Assembly: GCA_963662155.1 (NCBI GenBank) | Contig: OY759274.1 | Location: forward strand, 21,793,757 to 21,857,756 | Origin: Lamellibrachia columna | Taxonomy: Eukaryota; Annelida; Polychaeta; Sabellida; Siboglinidae | Direction: 5' to 3' | DNA length: 64,000 nucleotides | Shown: positions 10,799 through 23,500 of the stretch, in pieces | Layout of the letters: every line of letters begins with the position of its first letter | How positions within the stretch are numbered: the stretch's first letter is position 1 | Position numbers and translations under genes: made by a program | Notes under the pieces: model-generated | Told to the model about the DNA's origin: nothing | Database searches by the model: none | What the model saw: only the letters and a program-made list of their open reading frames with translations

Positions 10799-11105
10799 GT
10801 GGGAGATTGGCTTGTGAAAGGTCACTTAGTATATTGCTCTTGTAGGCTCCTACTTAAGAACAGGTGGGAGATTGGCTTGTGAAAGATGACTTAGTATATT
10901 GCTCTTGTAGGCTCCTTTTACTAAACGAACAGGTGGGAGATTGGGTTGTAAAAGGTCACTTAGTATATTGCTCTTGTAGGCTCCTACTTAAGAACAGGTG
11001 GGATATTGGCTTGTGAAAGATGACTTAGTATATTGCTCTTGTAGGCTCCTTTTACTAAAAGAACAGGTGGGAGATTGATTTGTAAAAGGTCACTTAGTAT
11101 AAGTA
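10792..11105. repeat. 66-bp tandem repeat carrying the previous exon's donor
   Basis: Four to five units. Each begins GAACAGGTGGGAGATTGG, the same bases as the last exon nucleotides and donor of exon A10, and ends CTCTTGTAGGCTCC, an acceptor-like site. The array therefore holds extra copies of both a 5' and a 3' splice-site-like sequence. Confidence 0.9.
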
Positions 11106-11291
11106 CTTTTGTGTTTTAGTTTGCAGTGTTATTCAAAAGTGATGTTCATATTTATAATGTTGGTATTTCAATGTTATTTCAATAACATTTTGTCTAAATA
11201 TACTATGTTACCAATATAGCATTACTTGATGTCTTCATAAATAACATAATTCTCATTCAACACACCGTGAGACCCCCTGTGTTCCCTGTAG

Positions 11292-11484
11292 TTGACACTG
11301 TCAGACTTTCAACGTACAGTGTTATTGACTGTATCCAGGATACAACGATGGGACGGAACAACTGTGTCGACCCTCCCAGATCAGACGGTCAACAAGCCAC
11401 TCAGCATCACTATGCCATTTGACAAAACTCAGCTGGAAGACTTCATGCAAGACATTCACGCATGGATACTGCACTGGTGTGCAG
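11292..11484 (+). CDS. Exon A11
   Basis: From TTCCCTGTAG to the donor GTTAGT at 11485. One frame: LTLSDFQRTVLLTVSRIQRW, then DGTTVSTLPDQTVNKPLSIT, MPFDKTQLEDFMQDIHAWIL and HWCAG. The RWDGTTVSTLPDQ part is module-like. The first codons may be out of frame, because SVIDCIQDTT in the next frame also fits a linker. A donor-copying array follows directly. Confidence 0.55.
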
Positions 11485-11825
11485 GTTAGTGACTGTCTTG
11501 TCATCTCCTGTCTCATAATGACAGGTTAGTGTCTGTCTTGTTATCTCCTGTTTCATAGTGACTGGTTTATGTCTGTCTTGTCATCACCTGTTTCATAGTG
11601 ACATTTTAGTGTCTGTCTTGTCATCTCCTGTCTCATAGCGACAGGTTAGTGTCTATCTTGTCATCTCATGTCTCAGTCTCATAATGTCTCATAATGACAG
11701 GTTGTTGACTGTCTTGTCATCTCCTCTCGCATAGTGACAGGATTATGTCTGTCTTGTCATTTCCTGTCTCGTAGTGACCGGTTAGAGACTGTATTGTCAT
11801 CTCCTGTCTCATAGTGACAGGTATG
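11481..11825. repeat. 40-bp tandem repeat carrying the previous exon's donor
   Basis: Eight to nine units of about 40 bp based on ACAGGTTAGTGTCTGTCTTG and ATCTCCTGTCTCATAGTG. The first ACAG/GCAG-GTTAGT is the real donor of exon A11. Later units keep CAG-GTTAGT in some copies and have lost the GT in others. Confidence 0.9.
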
Positions 11826-12243
11826 CATGGGGCAATTAACTTGAAAAGTTAATTAATTAAATTACAATTAACTCAGAAATGTTCCCATTAAATTAAATTA
11901 ACCTCACACATTTATCAGGTCAATTAAATTAAATCTAAACTCACAAGTATGTTCGTAAATGCTACTGTCACGATAGTACAGTGTTCATATATATTAATTA
12001 AATTACTTTACTTATTACATCTGAGGAACAGTATTATTATCATCAAACAAATCTGAACATTGTGTTGACTTATAAAAGAAATATGTTGTGTAACTTTGTT
12101 GGAAAAAGATGTGCTTATACAATATTTATATACCAAGACATTTGTTTATGGGGTATTTGATCACATTTTAAAAGTTGTAGATGCTTGTTATAATTAATGT
12201 TCTTTTCTGAAAGGAATGTAAATTTGTGGCTGAAGATTTGCAG

Positions 12244-12290
12244 GGTGTGGAGTTTCCTCCAGTATTCCACCACCAAATTAACAAAACCGG
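12244..12290 (+). CDS. Possible short exon A12
   Basis: A 47-bp open segment lies between GATTTGCAG and a strong donor, GTGAGT, at 12291. One frame reads GVEFPPVFHHQINKTG. Both splice sites look good but the peptide has no family signature. Confidence 0.35.
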
Positions 12291-12429
12291 GTGAGTACAT
12301 ACATAATTTCTATGCACCAAGATGTTATTTATGCAACATGTTAATGCTAAATCATTAGGTTTCCCCTTCATACACTAGCATTTAAATATTTATACACAAT
12401 TATTTTATGCATCACTTGAACTGGCTTGC

Positions 12430-13760
12430 TTTTGATTCCAGTTGGCGCTGCACTGGTAAAAATTGTTTTCTTGTTTTAAGAAACAAAACTTAAAACAAGA
12501 AATATTTTCTAGGGAGCCATGTAAGACAATTATTTATGCAATCAACAACGCAAGCCAGATGTAAAGATATGAAAAGGCCAAATGGCATATTATTCTGATT
12601 AAGAGCATGAAATGTGGACCCTGTAACATATGCCAAGCCTGTGGCTGAGCCTCATACAAAGCCACCTGGACACAATGCTCCCAGAGCCCACAATTCGACA
12701 TAGCAATACAGTACGTGTAGTAATATTGCTACAACACAAGACAATTCATGGCATCGTCACCAGCACATTAAAACATTAACCCAACACCGACAATATTTGA
12801 CACAATACCTATTTGCATACAGCACTGGACTACACTACTTGCTAAAATTCCTACTCTATATATTTTAGTAACCTAAAAGGTGGGGCCATAACGCCAATTA
12901 TCAATAAACCATCCCAACATCGATGGAAGGGAAGTCATCTTCCACTCCGCACCAAAACCCTACGTGAACGGGCAGATAGCCAAATTAAAAACGCAATGTC
13001 CACTGGGAAAGCGTCATATGGAAGGTGGTGACTTCACTTCCACCGTCAATGTACAAAATGTTACCAAGCACAACACTACTAAACACATTAATGTAACCGT
13101 ATGCAGGATAAAGTGGGGAGGAGGGGGGGTCGAAAAATTACTAAAACCGAGAAAGCAGGTCTACTCCGCATGCATCGAACATTTGGAGTGAAGCTGCTTA
13201 ATTTCAAACTGCGTCATTCGAATGACAGCTGCGCTTTGATTGGTTTAGCGGTGTCACGGGAGCGCTTAGTCAATAATCCAGGTTTCTTTGCCTACCCCTA
13301 AATTAGCATAAATTAGCATGACCTATTGACCCTTCCGTGCCCTGCTCGCACTGTTGCTAGCTTAAAATCCTGTATGCAACCGTGGTTGCATACTCTCATT
13401 TTCGTGATTTAAGAAAGAAAGAAAGAAAGAAAGAAAGAAAATAGTTCACAAAAATCAAGAAAAGACTATAGAAATATTTTCTTATTTATCCAAGGAAATT
13501 GTTCCTATGTAAGAAATGTTTTTTCTTAAATAAGAAAAGCGTTTTCTTAAATAAAAGAAAAGCAAGAAAATTTTTCTTAAAATTTGTAAATCAAGAAATG
13601 TTTTCTTAAATTTAATAAGAATATTTTTCTTGTAGTCATTTTGGATGTTTTACGTTAGTAAGAATATTTTTCTGAAAACAAGAAAAACCACCAGAAAGAC
13701 TCTTGGAATAAGAAACATTTTCTCATTTAAATATTTTTATTAAAAAAAGGAAAACTACTG
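12430..13760. other. A/T-rich interspersed repeat, probably split by a second insertion
   Basis: TTTTCTTGTTTTAAG and its complement recur at both ends (12465-12510 and 13450-13740), giving inverted-repeat character typical of a non-autonomous element. The middle (about 12515-13400) is different and less A/T-rich. It shares words such as AACAACGCAAGYCAGRTGTA with 40005-40030. An AAAG microsatellite lies at 13408-13441. No transposase is visible. Confidence 0.35.
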
Positions 13761-16700
13761 ATCACTGATATTTTAACATTATAAAACCTTTTAGATGGCA
13801 GTTTTCTACAGATGACACTGCATAAAGGACCAAGTGACAATGGAATGGTGTTTTATTATGAGAAAAGGCAGTAAGTGTGTGACCATTAGAATCACATGTT
13901 ATTGCGACAACCATGCAATCAGTCTGCAGCTCTCATATCCAGTAAGGTCATTCCTTGTCAAGTCAACCAATTTTCAGGAAATTAAAAAAGGTGATGTCTC
14001 AGAACATTTTAACCAATTAGCAAATGGATATATCTGAGCAACATTGCAAAAAAACTAAGCTAAAGGGTAAATGCAATTGTTATATATGCCTCTAACTACA
14101 GAGCTTAAATTTGCTGAATGTCTAGATATATTCGTATAGATGTGCATCACAAAATTAAAGAATGATAACGAGAAGGATAATGTATGTACAAACATTAATT
14201 TTGTTTTTGTTGCTGAGACTGGTTTTAGCAGTCTGTATTTCAAATTGTTATTTTATAGGACAAATTCCAAAGTGCTACTGTATACTGTCAGGGATACTTG
14301 CAATGACTTCTTAGTTCAATAGGAATGTAGTTACTATATCTTCAGAAAAATTCAGCCTTAAACTCGATATTTTACAAATTTCAACTTTCAGAATAAAATG
14401 TGGGACAATTCTTATGATCATCGTATTTGCACTGTGCACAATCCTTTACATACTGCAGCTGAAATATCACTGTTCTGTCTAATTATATTTTCTCCAAAAT
14501 TGGCGAGTGACAAATTTATGAAACTTACTGCACAACAACAAATAGCAACAGCTATACCTTATTGACACAAAAACTGGAAAACGTCGCATGCCTGAACTTT
14601 GAGCATTGCCAATTAAAAAAAACGACAACTGGCCACATATTTCTGTCATAAGACCTGCCTCATTGTTTCTTAAGGGGAGTTATTCAAGGGTGATTTGATT
14701 GCACTTGCTGCTCTATGTCACAACATTTTTCTGTGTCAATAACTTAATTTATAAAATGACAAAAGGGAGCAAGTGACACAAAGTCACCAAATAACCATGT
14801 CACAAAAAAGTACTAATAATTTTTATAAATACACCTTGTCAAATGGTCCAAAGAATAGTGTACAATTACTGTGCTGTAATATGCACAAGAGAGCAAACCA
14901 AAATATGTTTTGTCCGATATTTAAAAAACCATCGTCAATTGCTCACTTTTGTCATTTCACTGCAGTATATTGTAAAATGTAAGATCACAGATTTAAACAC
15001 CAAACGCACACAAACACACACACATTACAGCCCTTGTACCTCTACAGAACGGGTGACCTTATAAGAGGGGACTACTGGAACAGTAAAGTACAAACAAATG
15101 CAAAACTAAATTGCCGTAGTAACAATTAGTTGAAATTTCAAAAGTATTTGAATTGTGTACAATTTCAAAGAAATCGTAGCAGTGGCATGATTTAGATGTC
15201 CATGTCATTCTGCACACACCAAAGAAGGAACAATACATTGCCAGAAGATACAGTTAGTGAACTTCCTAGTATGTGAAAGGCAAGGATTTCATCCATAGAT
15301 TTATTTTATTACAAATTAGCTTTTATGAAAGTTAAAACAGTCAGAATGATGACATGTTAATGGGTATTTTCATTTTTATTCATGATCAAGTTGACAAGTT
15401 GAAAGTACTGAATATAATAACAAATGCAAACTGCCATTTTTCAAACAGCCCGGCTGCTGCACACAAAATGTACTTGCAGTGTTTATCGCATGGCCGGGCG
15501 ACATGTGAAATTGCTATAAAAGAATATGCCCGGACAACATTCTTACCTTTTGTCTCATGGAATGAACAGGATACAAATCAATCAATCAGAAGTCTTCTTT
15601 ATCATGTATTTCCTACCAGTTGTATAAGCAGCAGGGCTTCTACTACCATCCTGGTACTAGATTATTATAACTGGTGACCCTCATAACCCTCATTAGCAGA
15701 CCCTTAATGAGACCACTGGGGCACTGAGGGTGTGGTCTCAGTGCATGTGTGTCATAAGTGTTATGTCATGGGAGACTGACCTAAATCTAATTCTCATGTC
15801 AGGCATACATTTATAGAGCACACATATTGACAGTATTTTTAAATCAAAGTATGCTGAACAAAGATCACACTTATGCTGAATACCAGATTAATAAATTTTT
15901 ATTTCATGTGTTTTTGATTACTGAAAATTATGCTTGGATCAGATATTTTGCATCGTATCATAGCTCTAGTAGTTTATAAGCATCTGCCCGTCAGAAATAA
16001 TTAATGCAATAGAACCAATATATATTTTACTCCAAGAGTCAATAGCAAAAAACTTATGTTGGAAATTTCACTCATATTGTGATCTGATAGTATATAAAAA
16101 ATATTTGAGTAAAATGATAATCAATAATATTACATTTAAATATTATTTGGTAGCGGACTTGTTAACAGATACAAATGCATTTGAATGCACATTTTGGATG
16201 GTATGCAGTAACCATGCACATTCAAAAGCAGTCGTTACATTTTCAGTGCATTTGATTGCATAAAACAAACATTTACATTAAAAAAATTCTATTCTTGCAA
16301 TAGCTAAAAAAAAATTATCCAGACTCAACAGAGAGCATGTATTTGAATGCAACCCCCAAACATTTTATATTTCAAACGCCAAAATTCATCATTAATAAAA
16401 TCAACATTCACATTGTATGAATTGTAAATACAGTTACAAAACATGCTTTTTGTCAGACTTCGAAAAAGTGCCCTGTAGTTAACAGATTCCTCAGCAGATT
16501 TTAGAATCATTGTCTGACCTGTAAATCCACTTTCTAAGTAAGACCGTGGTGTATATAGTTGTATTACATTGACTGATGCTTATATTAGAACAAGTAGCTT
16601 TGCTAATATAATTATGATGCATATATAATGTATTTGAATGTGAATGTGATCCTGGAAAATGGTATTGACATGCATTTGATAACAAGCCTGTTTTATAGTT

Positions 16701-17160
16701 GAATTATATTCACTGGCAGTTTTAAAGCTGTGTAAGGCGTTCTTGTCACACAGTTGACAAGTCAGACATTATTCACCAATAAATCAAAATTAATGAAGTT
16801 CGAGCCAACAAATTAACACAGAACAACATGCTAGCAATAGTGCAGCCCCTCTATGGTGAATTACTTTCACCCAATCTGCAAACGTCAAACTAATACACCT
16901 CTGCTATTGACATAGCATTATGTGCCACATTTCATCTTATTACCTTGTCAAGATTGTTTCCATCGACAGTCCATGACTCATTGTCATGGACTGTTTTGTT
17001 GAGTCAATATGCTGCACACAAATTAATTTATCCCTGCAGCTCAGTTCAACTGGGAGAGATACATTTCCAGTCAAAGCATCATCTCAGTGTTAATGACAGC
17101 ATCCTTGTTGGCTTGGATGTTCTTCATAGTTAAAAAGGTAGTAGAACTACAGGGCACAAA
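13761..17160. other. A/T-rich stretch, no gene recognised
   Basis: Short open frames here have no recognisable motif or splice context. A perfect 12-bp inverted repeat with a 5-base loop (ACAGTCCATGAC) is at 16966-16994. Several GCATTTGAATG-like words recur around 16160-16680 without forming a clear array. Probably intronic. Confidence 0.4.
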
Positions 17161-17167
17161 ACAGCAC

Positions 17168-17444
17168 TAGTAGAGGAACAGTGCAGGTTGGATATGAGAA
17201 AGAACTTGTTCTCACAGAGAACAATAAATTAATGGAAAGTTTTCTATTGACTGTGTTAAGGCAAGGCTTTAGCCTAAACGCATCACCATCTCCCTCACTT
17301 CAAACCCTAGAAATCGGACTAAACGGCATCATAAAACAATTTGAAGCTTTAAACTCCAACAAAGCACCTGCCAAAATACTGAAGGAAACTGCTAAAAAGA
17401 TATCCCCCATAATATCGCACATTTTTAGACAGATGTCAGAATAA
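17168..17444 (+). mobile_element. Two LINE reverse-transcriptase fragments
   Basis: 17168-17240 matches the 3' tail of the LINE at 55700-55760 (EEQCRLDMRKNLFSQRTIN in translation). Directly after it, 17267-17444 reads IIKQFEALNSNKAPAKILKE then TAKKISPIISHIFRQMSE. This resembles the start of LINE reverse transcriptases, where KAPGPDGIPA is expected; the PGPDGI part is missing. Both are dead fragments inside the locus A intron. Confidence 0.6.
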
Positions 17445-17754
17445 ACCTGCACAACTTGTGTAAAGGAGACTTTGAAGTGAGAAGCATTGGTTTGTGAACA
17501 GTTATAGCTAACCACTAACAGAGGTTTTACTACATTCATTCACCCACAGAATGAGTAATTTCATGGGTTGGCTGGCTGGTTGTTTTGTTTAATACGTTGA
17601 TGAAGAACTCATTGATGAATATATTGATTATTGTAATGTTGGATTATTAAACAAATTGTCCATAGGGTTTTCTCATCCATTACATTTCTTGATCAATTAA
17701 TTGGTCAGGTGACCATTGATTTAATATGTCATTGGTTAAGTTCCAATATAACAG

Positions 17755-18119
17755 TTTTCTTGATGTGTTTGTGTGACAGGTGTGTCACAGCTCAAGTGTT
17801 TGTGTTTGTGTGACAGATGTTTCTCTACTTAAGTGTTTACGTGACAGGTGTGTCACAGCTCAAGTGTTTGTATGACAAGTATGTCACAGCTGAAGTGTTT
17901 GTGTGACAGATGTGTCACAACTCAAGTGTTTGTGTGACAGGTGTGTCACAGCTCAAGTGTTTTGTGTTTGTGTGACAGATGTGTCACAACTCAAGTGTTT
18001 GTGTGACAGGTGTCACAGCTCAAGTGTTTTGTGTTTGTGTGACAGGTGTGTCACAACTAATGTGTATGTGTTTGTGTGACAGGTGTGTCACAGCTAATGT
18101 GTATGTGCTTATGTGATAG
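17755..18119. repeat. 31-38-bp tandem repeat copying the next exon's start
   Basis: About ten irregular units of GTGTTTGTGTGACAG followed by GTGTGTCACAGCTCAAG. The real exon at 18120 is preceded by TTATGTGATAG and begins GTGTGTCACAACCCAAG. The unit thus copies the acceptor and the first exon bases. The TGTGACA and TGTCACA halves also make a small inverted repeat in each unit. Confidence 0.9.
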
Positions 18120-18888
18120 GTGTGTCACAACCCAAGAAGCCAGGCAGAAGGCAGCGGGCTACATATGCACCAATCATTAGTAGCTCAGCTATATACGGTG
18201 TCTCTAGCACCAACGAAACGTTTGTCAACACACCACCACGCATAACATCTGAATCAATCAATCTGTATCAATTCAAACTATCAGCAGAAGATTCAGATGA
18301 TAAAAACCTCTCATTCCTGTCTAATGAGACTGCGCCAGCATCGATGGGCAATGTGAGCTTAGCTCTTGATGGTATGTTGACTTGTACTCCGTGTGCGGAT
18401 GAGGAGCCAGCACTCTGTTGAAGGGAAATTGTTAGTCAACATAAGGAATACACCAGATTATCCAACTCTTCAGATGTTTGAGAGGGGATGTGATGTCTTT
18501 CCCATCATCTGTCACCATGGTAACAATGCCGGAAAACAGTGGGAAGAATTCAGCTTCCCCATATATGGTTTACATCCTTCCTGCTTATGATCCTGACTAC
18601 ACGGATGATGTATCACTGAAGTTTGATCCACCTGAACATGGTAATCTGACACTGTACCACCAAGTAAAGATTATCAACCTCATTGAACAAGATTGCTCAC
18701 AGCCTTGGGATATAAGGCGTCCTCTGTGGGATAAACTCACCAGACTATTTTCTGATTCGGTCACTATACCGGAGGTGTCACTGCCAAACCCATGTGGCAC
18801 GGATTTTGTGACGTGCAAGCTAGCCTGGGTTGTCACAATGTTCAAATACAGGCCGTTTGAAGGATACTTTGGTGAAGATGTCATTAAG
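18120..18888 (+). pseudogene. Cadherin-like large exon A13 with two frameshifts
   Basis: 769 bp from GTGATAG to the donor GTAAGG at 18889. Three frames are needed. The first reads QPKKPGRRQRATYAPI and NLYQFKLSAEDSDDKNLSFL, ending DGMLTCTPCADE and a TGA at 18419. The second is EGKLLVNIRNTPDYPTLQMF. The third reads DVMSFPSSVTMVTMPENS, YILPAYDPDYTDDVSLKFDP, CGTDFVTCKLAW and PFEGYFGEDVIK. LxAxDxDD, DGxLTYTP and ITVxPVNxxP-like segments are cadherin or related beta-sandwich repeat features. Shifts lie near 18410 and 18475. Confidence 0.55.
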
Positions 18889-19002
18889 GTAAGGCAAATC
18901 TTGAGATGTTCCATGAATTCTTGAAAATTGTACAAACTTGTCAAAAGTTACAGTTACTTGCATCAATGTAATGTTGAGTAACAATGACCAATCATAAGTG
19001 CT

Positions 19003-20390
19003 GGACTTTATGTGGTCTGACTAACTATTTACGGTTATACCATCCTGTTTTATGTAGTACGACTAACTGGTTACGGTTTATGCCATCCTGTTTTATGTAG
19101 TCCTACTAACTGGTTACGGTTTATGCCATTCTGTTTTATGTGGTCCTATTAACTGGTTACTGTTTATGACATTCTGTTTTATGTGGTCCTATTAACTGGT
19201 TACTGTTTATGACATTCTGTTTTATGTGGTCTTACTGACTGGTTACGGTTTATGCCATCCTGTTTTATGTGGTCCTACTAACTGGTTACGATTTATGCCA
19301 TCCTGTTTTATGTGGTCCTATTAACTGGTTACGGTTCATGTCATCCTGTTTTATGTGGTCCTACTAACTGGTTACGGTTGATGTCATCCTATTTTATGTG
19401 GTCCTACTAACTGGTTATGGTTGATGCCATCCTGTTTATGTGGTCCTACTAACTGGTTACGGTTTATGCCATTCTGTTTTATGTGGTCCTACTAACTGGT
19501 TACGGTTTATGTCATCCTGTTTTATGTGGTCCTATTAACTGGTTACTGTTTATGACATTCTGTTTTATGTGGTCCTACTGACTGGTTACGGTTTATGCCA
19601 TCCTGTTTTATGTGGTCCTACTAACTGGTTACGATTTATGCCATCCTGTTTTATGTGGTCCTACTAACTGGTTACAGTTTATGCCATCCTGTTTTATGTG
19701 GTCCTACTAACTGGTTACGGTTGGTGCCATCCTATTTTATGTGGTCCTACTAACTGGTTATGGTTGATGCCATCCTGTTTATGTGGTCCTACTAACTGGT
19801 TACGGTTGATGCCATCCTGTTTTATGTGGTCCTACTAACTGGTTACGGTTTATGTCATCCTGTTTTATGTGGTCCTACTAACTGGTTACGGTTGATGACA
19901 TCCTGTTTTATGTAGTACGACTAACTGGTTATGGTTTATGCCATCCAGTTTTATGTAGTACGACTAACTGGTTACGGTTTATGCCATCCTGTTTTATGTA
20001 GTACAACTAACTGGTTACGGTTGATGCCATCCTGTTTTATGTAGTCCTACTAACTAGTTACGGTTTATGCCATCCTGTTTTATGTGATCCTACTAATTGG
20101 TTACGGTTTATGCCATCCTGTTTTATGTGGTCCGACTAACTGGTTACGGTTTATGCCATCCTGTTTTATGTGGTCTGACTTGATGGTTATGGTTTATGCC
20201 ATTCTGTTTTATGTGGTCCGACTAACTGGTTACGGTTGATTCCATCCTGTTTTTGTGGTCTGACTAACTCGTTACAGTTCATGGCATCCTGTTTTTTTGT
20301 GGTCTGACTAAATGTTTACAGTTGATGCCATGCTGTTTTTGTGGTCCGACTAGATCGTTATGGTTTATGCCATTCTGTTTTTTTTTCAAA
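19003..20390. repeat. 43-bp tandem repeat with a TACTAAC in most units
   Basis: About 32 units of 43 bp, starting 115 bases after the donor of exon A13. Most units contain GTCCTACTAACTGGTTACGG; variants have GACTAAC or TATTAAC. TACTAAC is the optimal branch-point sequence. The rest of the unit is TTTATGCCATCCTGTTTTATG. Confidence 0.95.
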
Positions 20391-20516
20391 TATATCAAAG
20401 TAGATTTACCATCAGTTAATCATCACATGTAATGCATAATGTTGTACAAATGTGCACAACACAAAAATGTGCACAACAAATCTTATGCTTCGACCAATTC
20501 CATTGCACCTCCATTT

Positions 20517-23500
20517 TTCTGTCTGTGTGTGGTGTCTCCAGCCATCAGTCTGTGTGTGGTGTCTCCAACCATGTGTCTGTGTGTGGTGTCTCCAGCCATC
20601 AGTCTGTGTGTGGTGTCTCCAGCCATCAGTCTGTGTGTGGTGTCTCCAGCCATCAATCTGTGTGTAGTGTATCCAGCCATGTGTCTGTGTATGGTGTCTC
20701 CAACCATGTGTCTGTGTGTGGTGTCTCCAGCCATCAGTCTGTGTGTGGTGTTTCCAGCCATCAATCTGTGTGTGGTGTCTCCAACCATGTGTCTGTGTGT
20801 GGTGTCTCCAGCCATCAGTCTGTGTGATGTCTCCAGCCATCAGTCTGTGTGTGGTGTCTCCAGCCATGTGTCTGTGTATGGTTATCCAACCATGTGTCTG
20901 TGTGTGGTGTCTCCAGCCATCAGTCTGTGTGTGGTGTCTCCAGCCATCAGCCTGTGTGTGGTGTCTCCAGCCATCAATCTGTGTGTAGTGTCTCCAGCCA
21001 TGTGTCTGTGTATGGTGTCTCCAACCATGTGTCTGTGTGTGTGGTGTCTCCAGCCATCAGTCTGTGTGTGGTGTATCCAGCCATCAATCTGTGTGTGGTG
21101 TCTCCAACCATGTGTCTGTGTGTGGTGTGTCTCCAGCCATCAGTCTGTGTGTGGTGTCTCCAGCCATCACTCTGTGTGGTGTCTCCAACCATGTGTCTGT
21201 GTGTGGTGTGTCTCCAGCCATCAGTCTGTGTGTGGTGTCTCCAGCCATCAGCCTGTGTGTGGTGTCTCCAGCCATCAATCTGTGTGTAGTGTCTCCAGCC
21301 ATGTGTCTGTGTATGGTGTCTCCAACCATGTGTCTGTGTGTGTGGTGTCTCCAGCCATCAGTCTGTGTGTGGTGTATCCAGCCATCAATCTGTGTGTGGT
21401 GTCTCCAACCATGTGTCTGTGTGTGGTGTGTCTCCAGCCATCAGTCTGTGTGTGGTGTCTCCAGCCATCACTCTGTGTGGTGTCTCCAACCATGTGTCTG
21501 TGTGTGGTGTCTCCAGCCATCAGTATGTGTGTGGTGTCTCCAGCCATCAGTCTGTGTGTGGTGTCTCCAGCCATCAGTCTGTGTGTGGTGTATCCAGCCA
21601 TCAGTCTGTGTGTAGTGTCTCCATCCATGTGTCTGTGTGGTGTCTCCAACCATGTGTCTGTGTGTGGTGCCTCCAGCCATGTGTATATGTGTGGTATTTC
21701 CAACCATGTGCCTGTGTGTGGTGTAGCCAGCCATATGTCTGTGTGTGGTGCCTCCAACCATGTGTCTGTGTGTGGTGTCTCCAGCCATGTGTCTGTGTGT
21801 GGTGCCTCCAGCCATGGGTATCTGTGTGGTATTTCCAACCATGTGCCTGTGTGTGGTGTATCCAGCCATAAGTCTGTGTGTGGTGCCTCCAACCATGTGT
21901 CTGTGTGTGGTGTCTCCAGCCATGTGTATGTGTGGTGTCTCCAGCCATGTGTCTGTGTGTGGTGACTCCAGCTATCTGTCTATGTGTGTTGTCTTCAGCC
22001 ATCAGTCTGTGTGTGGTGTCTCCAGCCATCAGTCTGTGTGTGTAGTGTCTCCAACCATGTGTCTGTGTATGGTGTCTCCAACCATGTGTCTGTGTGTGAT
22101 GTCTCCAGCCATCAGTCTGGGTGTGGTGTCTCCAGCCATCAGTCTGTGTGTGGTGTCTCCAGCCATCAGTCTGTGTGTGGTGTCTCAAGCCATCAATCTG
22201 TGTGTAGTGTCTCCAGACATGTGTATGTGTATGGTGTCTCCAACCATGTGTCTGTGTGTGTGTGGTGCCTCCAGCCATGTGTATCTGTGTGGTATTTCCA
22301 ACCATGTGCCTGTGTGTGGTGTATCCAGCCATATGTCTGTGTGTGGTGCCTCCAACCATGTGTCTGTGTGTGGTGCCTCCAGCCATGTGTGTCTGTGTGG
22401 TATTTCCAACCATTTGCTTGTGTGTGGTGTATCCATCCATATGTCTGTGTGTGGTGCCTCCAACCATGTCTCTGTGTGTGGTGTATCCAGCCATATGTCT
22501 ATGTGTGGTGCCTCCAACTATATGTCTGTGTGTGGTGTCTCTAACCATGTGTCTGAGTGTGGTGCCTCCAGCCATGTGTATCTGTGTGGTATTTCCAACC
22601 ATGTGCCTGTGTGTGGTGTATCCATCCATATGTCTGTGTATGGTGCCTCCAACCATGTGTCTGTGTGTGGTGTCTCCAGCCATGTGTATGTGTGGTGTCT
22701 CCAGCCATGTGTCTGTGTGTGGTGTCTCCAGCTATCTGTCTATGTGTGTTGTCTCCAGCCATCAGTTTGTGTGTGGTGTCTCCAGCCATCAATCTGTGTG
22801 TGGTGTCTCCAGCCATCAGTCTGTGTGTGGTGTGTCCAGCCATGTGTCTGTGTGTGGTGTCTCCAGCCATCAGTCTGTGTGTGTAGTGTCTCCAACCATG
22901 TGTCTGTGTATGGTGTCTCCAATCATGTGTATGTGTGTGGTGCCTCCAGACATGTGTATCTATGTGGTGTCTCCAGCCATCAGCCTGTGTGTGGTGTCTC
23001 CAGCCATGTGTCTGTGTGTGGTGTCTCCAGCCATCAGTCTGTGTGTGTTGTCTCCAGCCATCAGTCTGTGTGTGGTGTCTCCAAACATGTGTCTGTGTGG
23101 TGCCTCCAACCGTGTGTCTATGTGTGGTGTCTCCAACCATGTGTCTGTGTATAGTGTCTCCAATCATGTGTCTCTGTGTGGTGTCTCCAACCATATATCT
23201 ATGTGTGGTGTCTCCAGCCATCAGTCTGTGTGTGGTATTTCCAACCATGTGCCTGTGTGTGGTGTATCCAGCCATAAGTATGTGTGTGGTGCCTCCAACC
23301 ATGTGTCTGTGTGTGGTGTCTCCAGCCATGTGTCTGTGTGTGGTGCCTCCAGCCATGTGTGTCTGTGTGGTATTTCCAACCATGTGCCTGTGTGTGGTGT
23401 ATCCATCCATATGTCTGTGTGTGGTGCCTCCAACAATGTATCTCTGTGTGGTGTATCCAGCCATATGTCTATGTGTGGTGCCTCCAACTATATGTCTGTG

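Noticed and set aside
13834..14322. Short open frames at 13.8-14.3 kb
   Set aside because: A/T-rich, no motif, no splice signals of note, and overlapping frames on both strands.
18375..18434. A 59-bp intron explaining the first frame change in exon A13
   Set aside because: GTATGT at 18376 and TTGTTAG at 18434 could be splice sites, but the intron would be very short and a second frame change at 18475 would remain unexplained.
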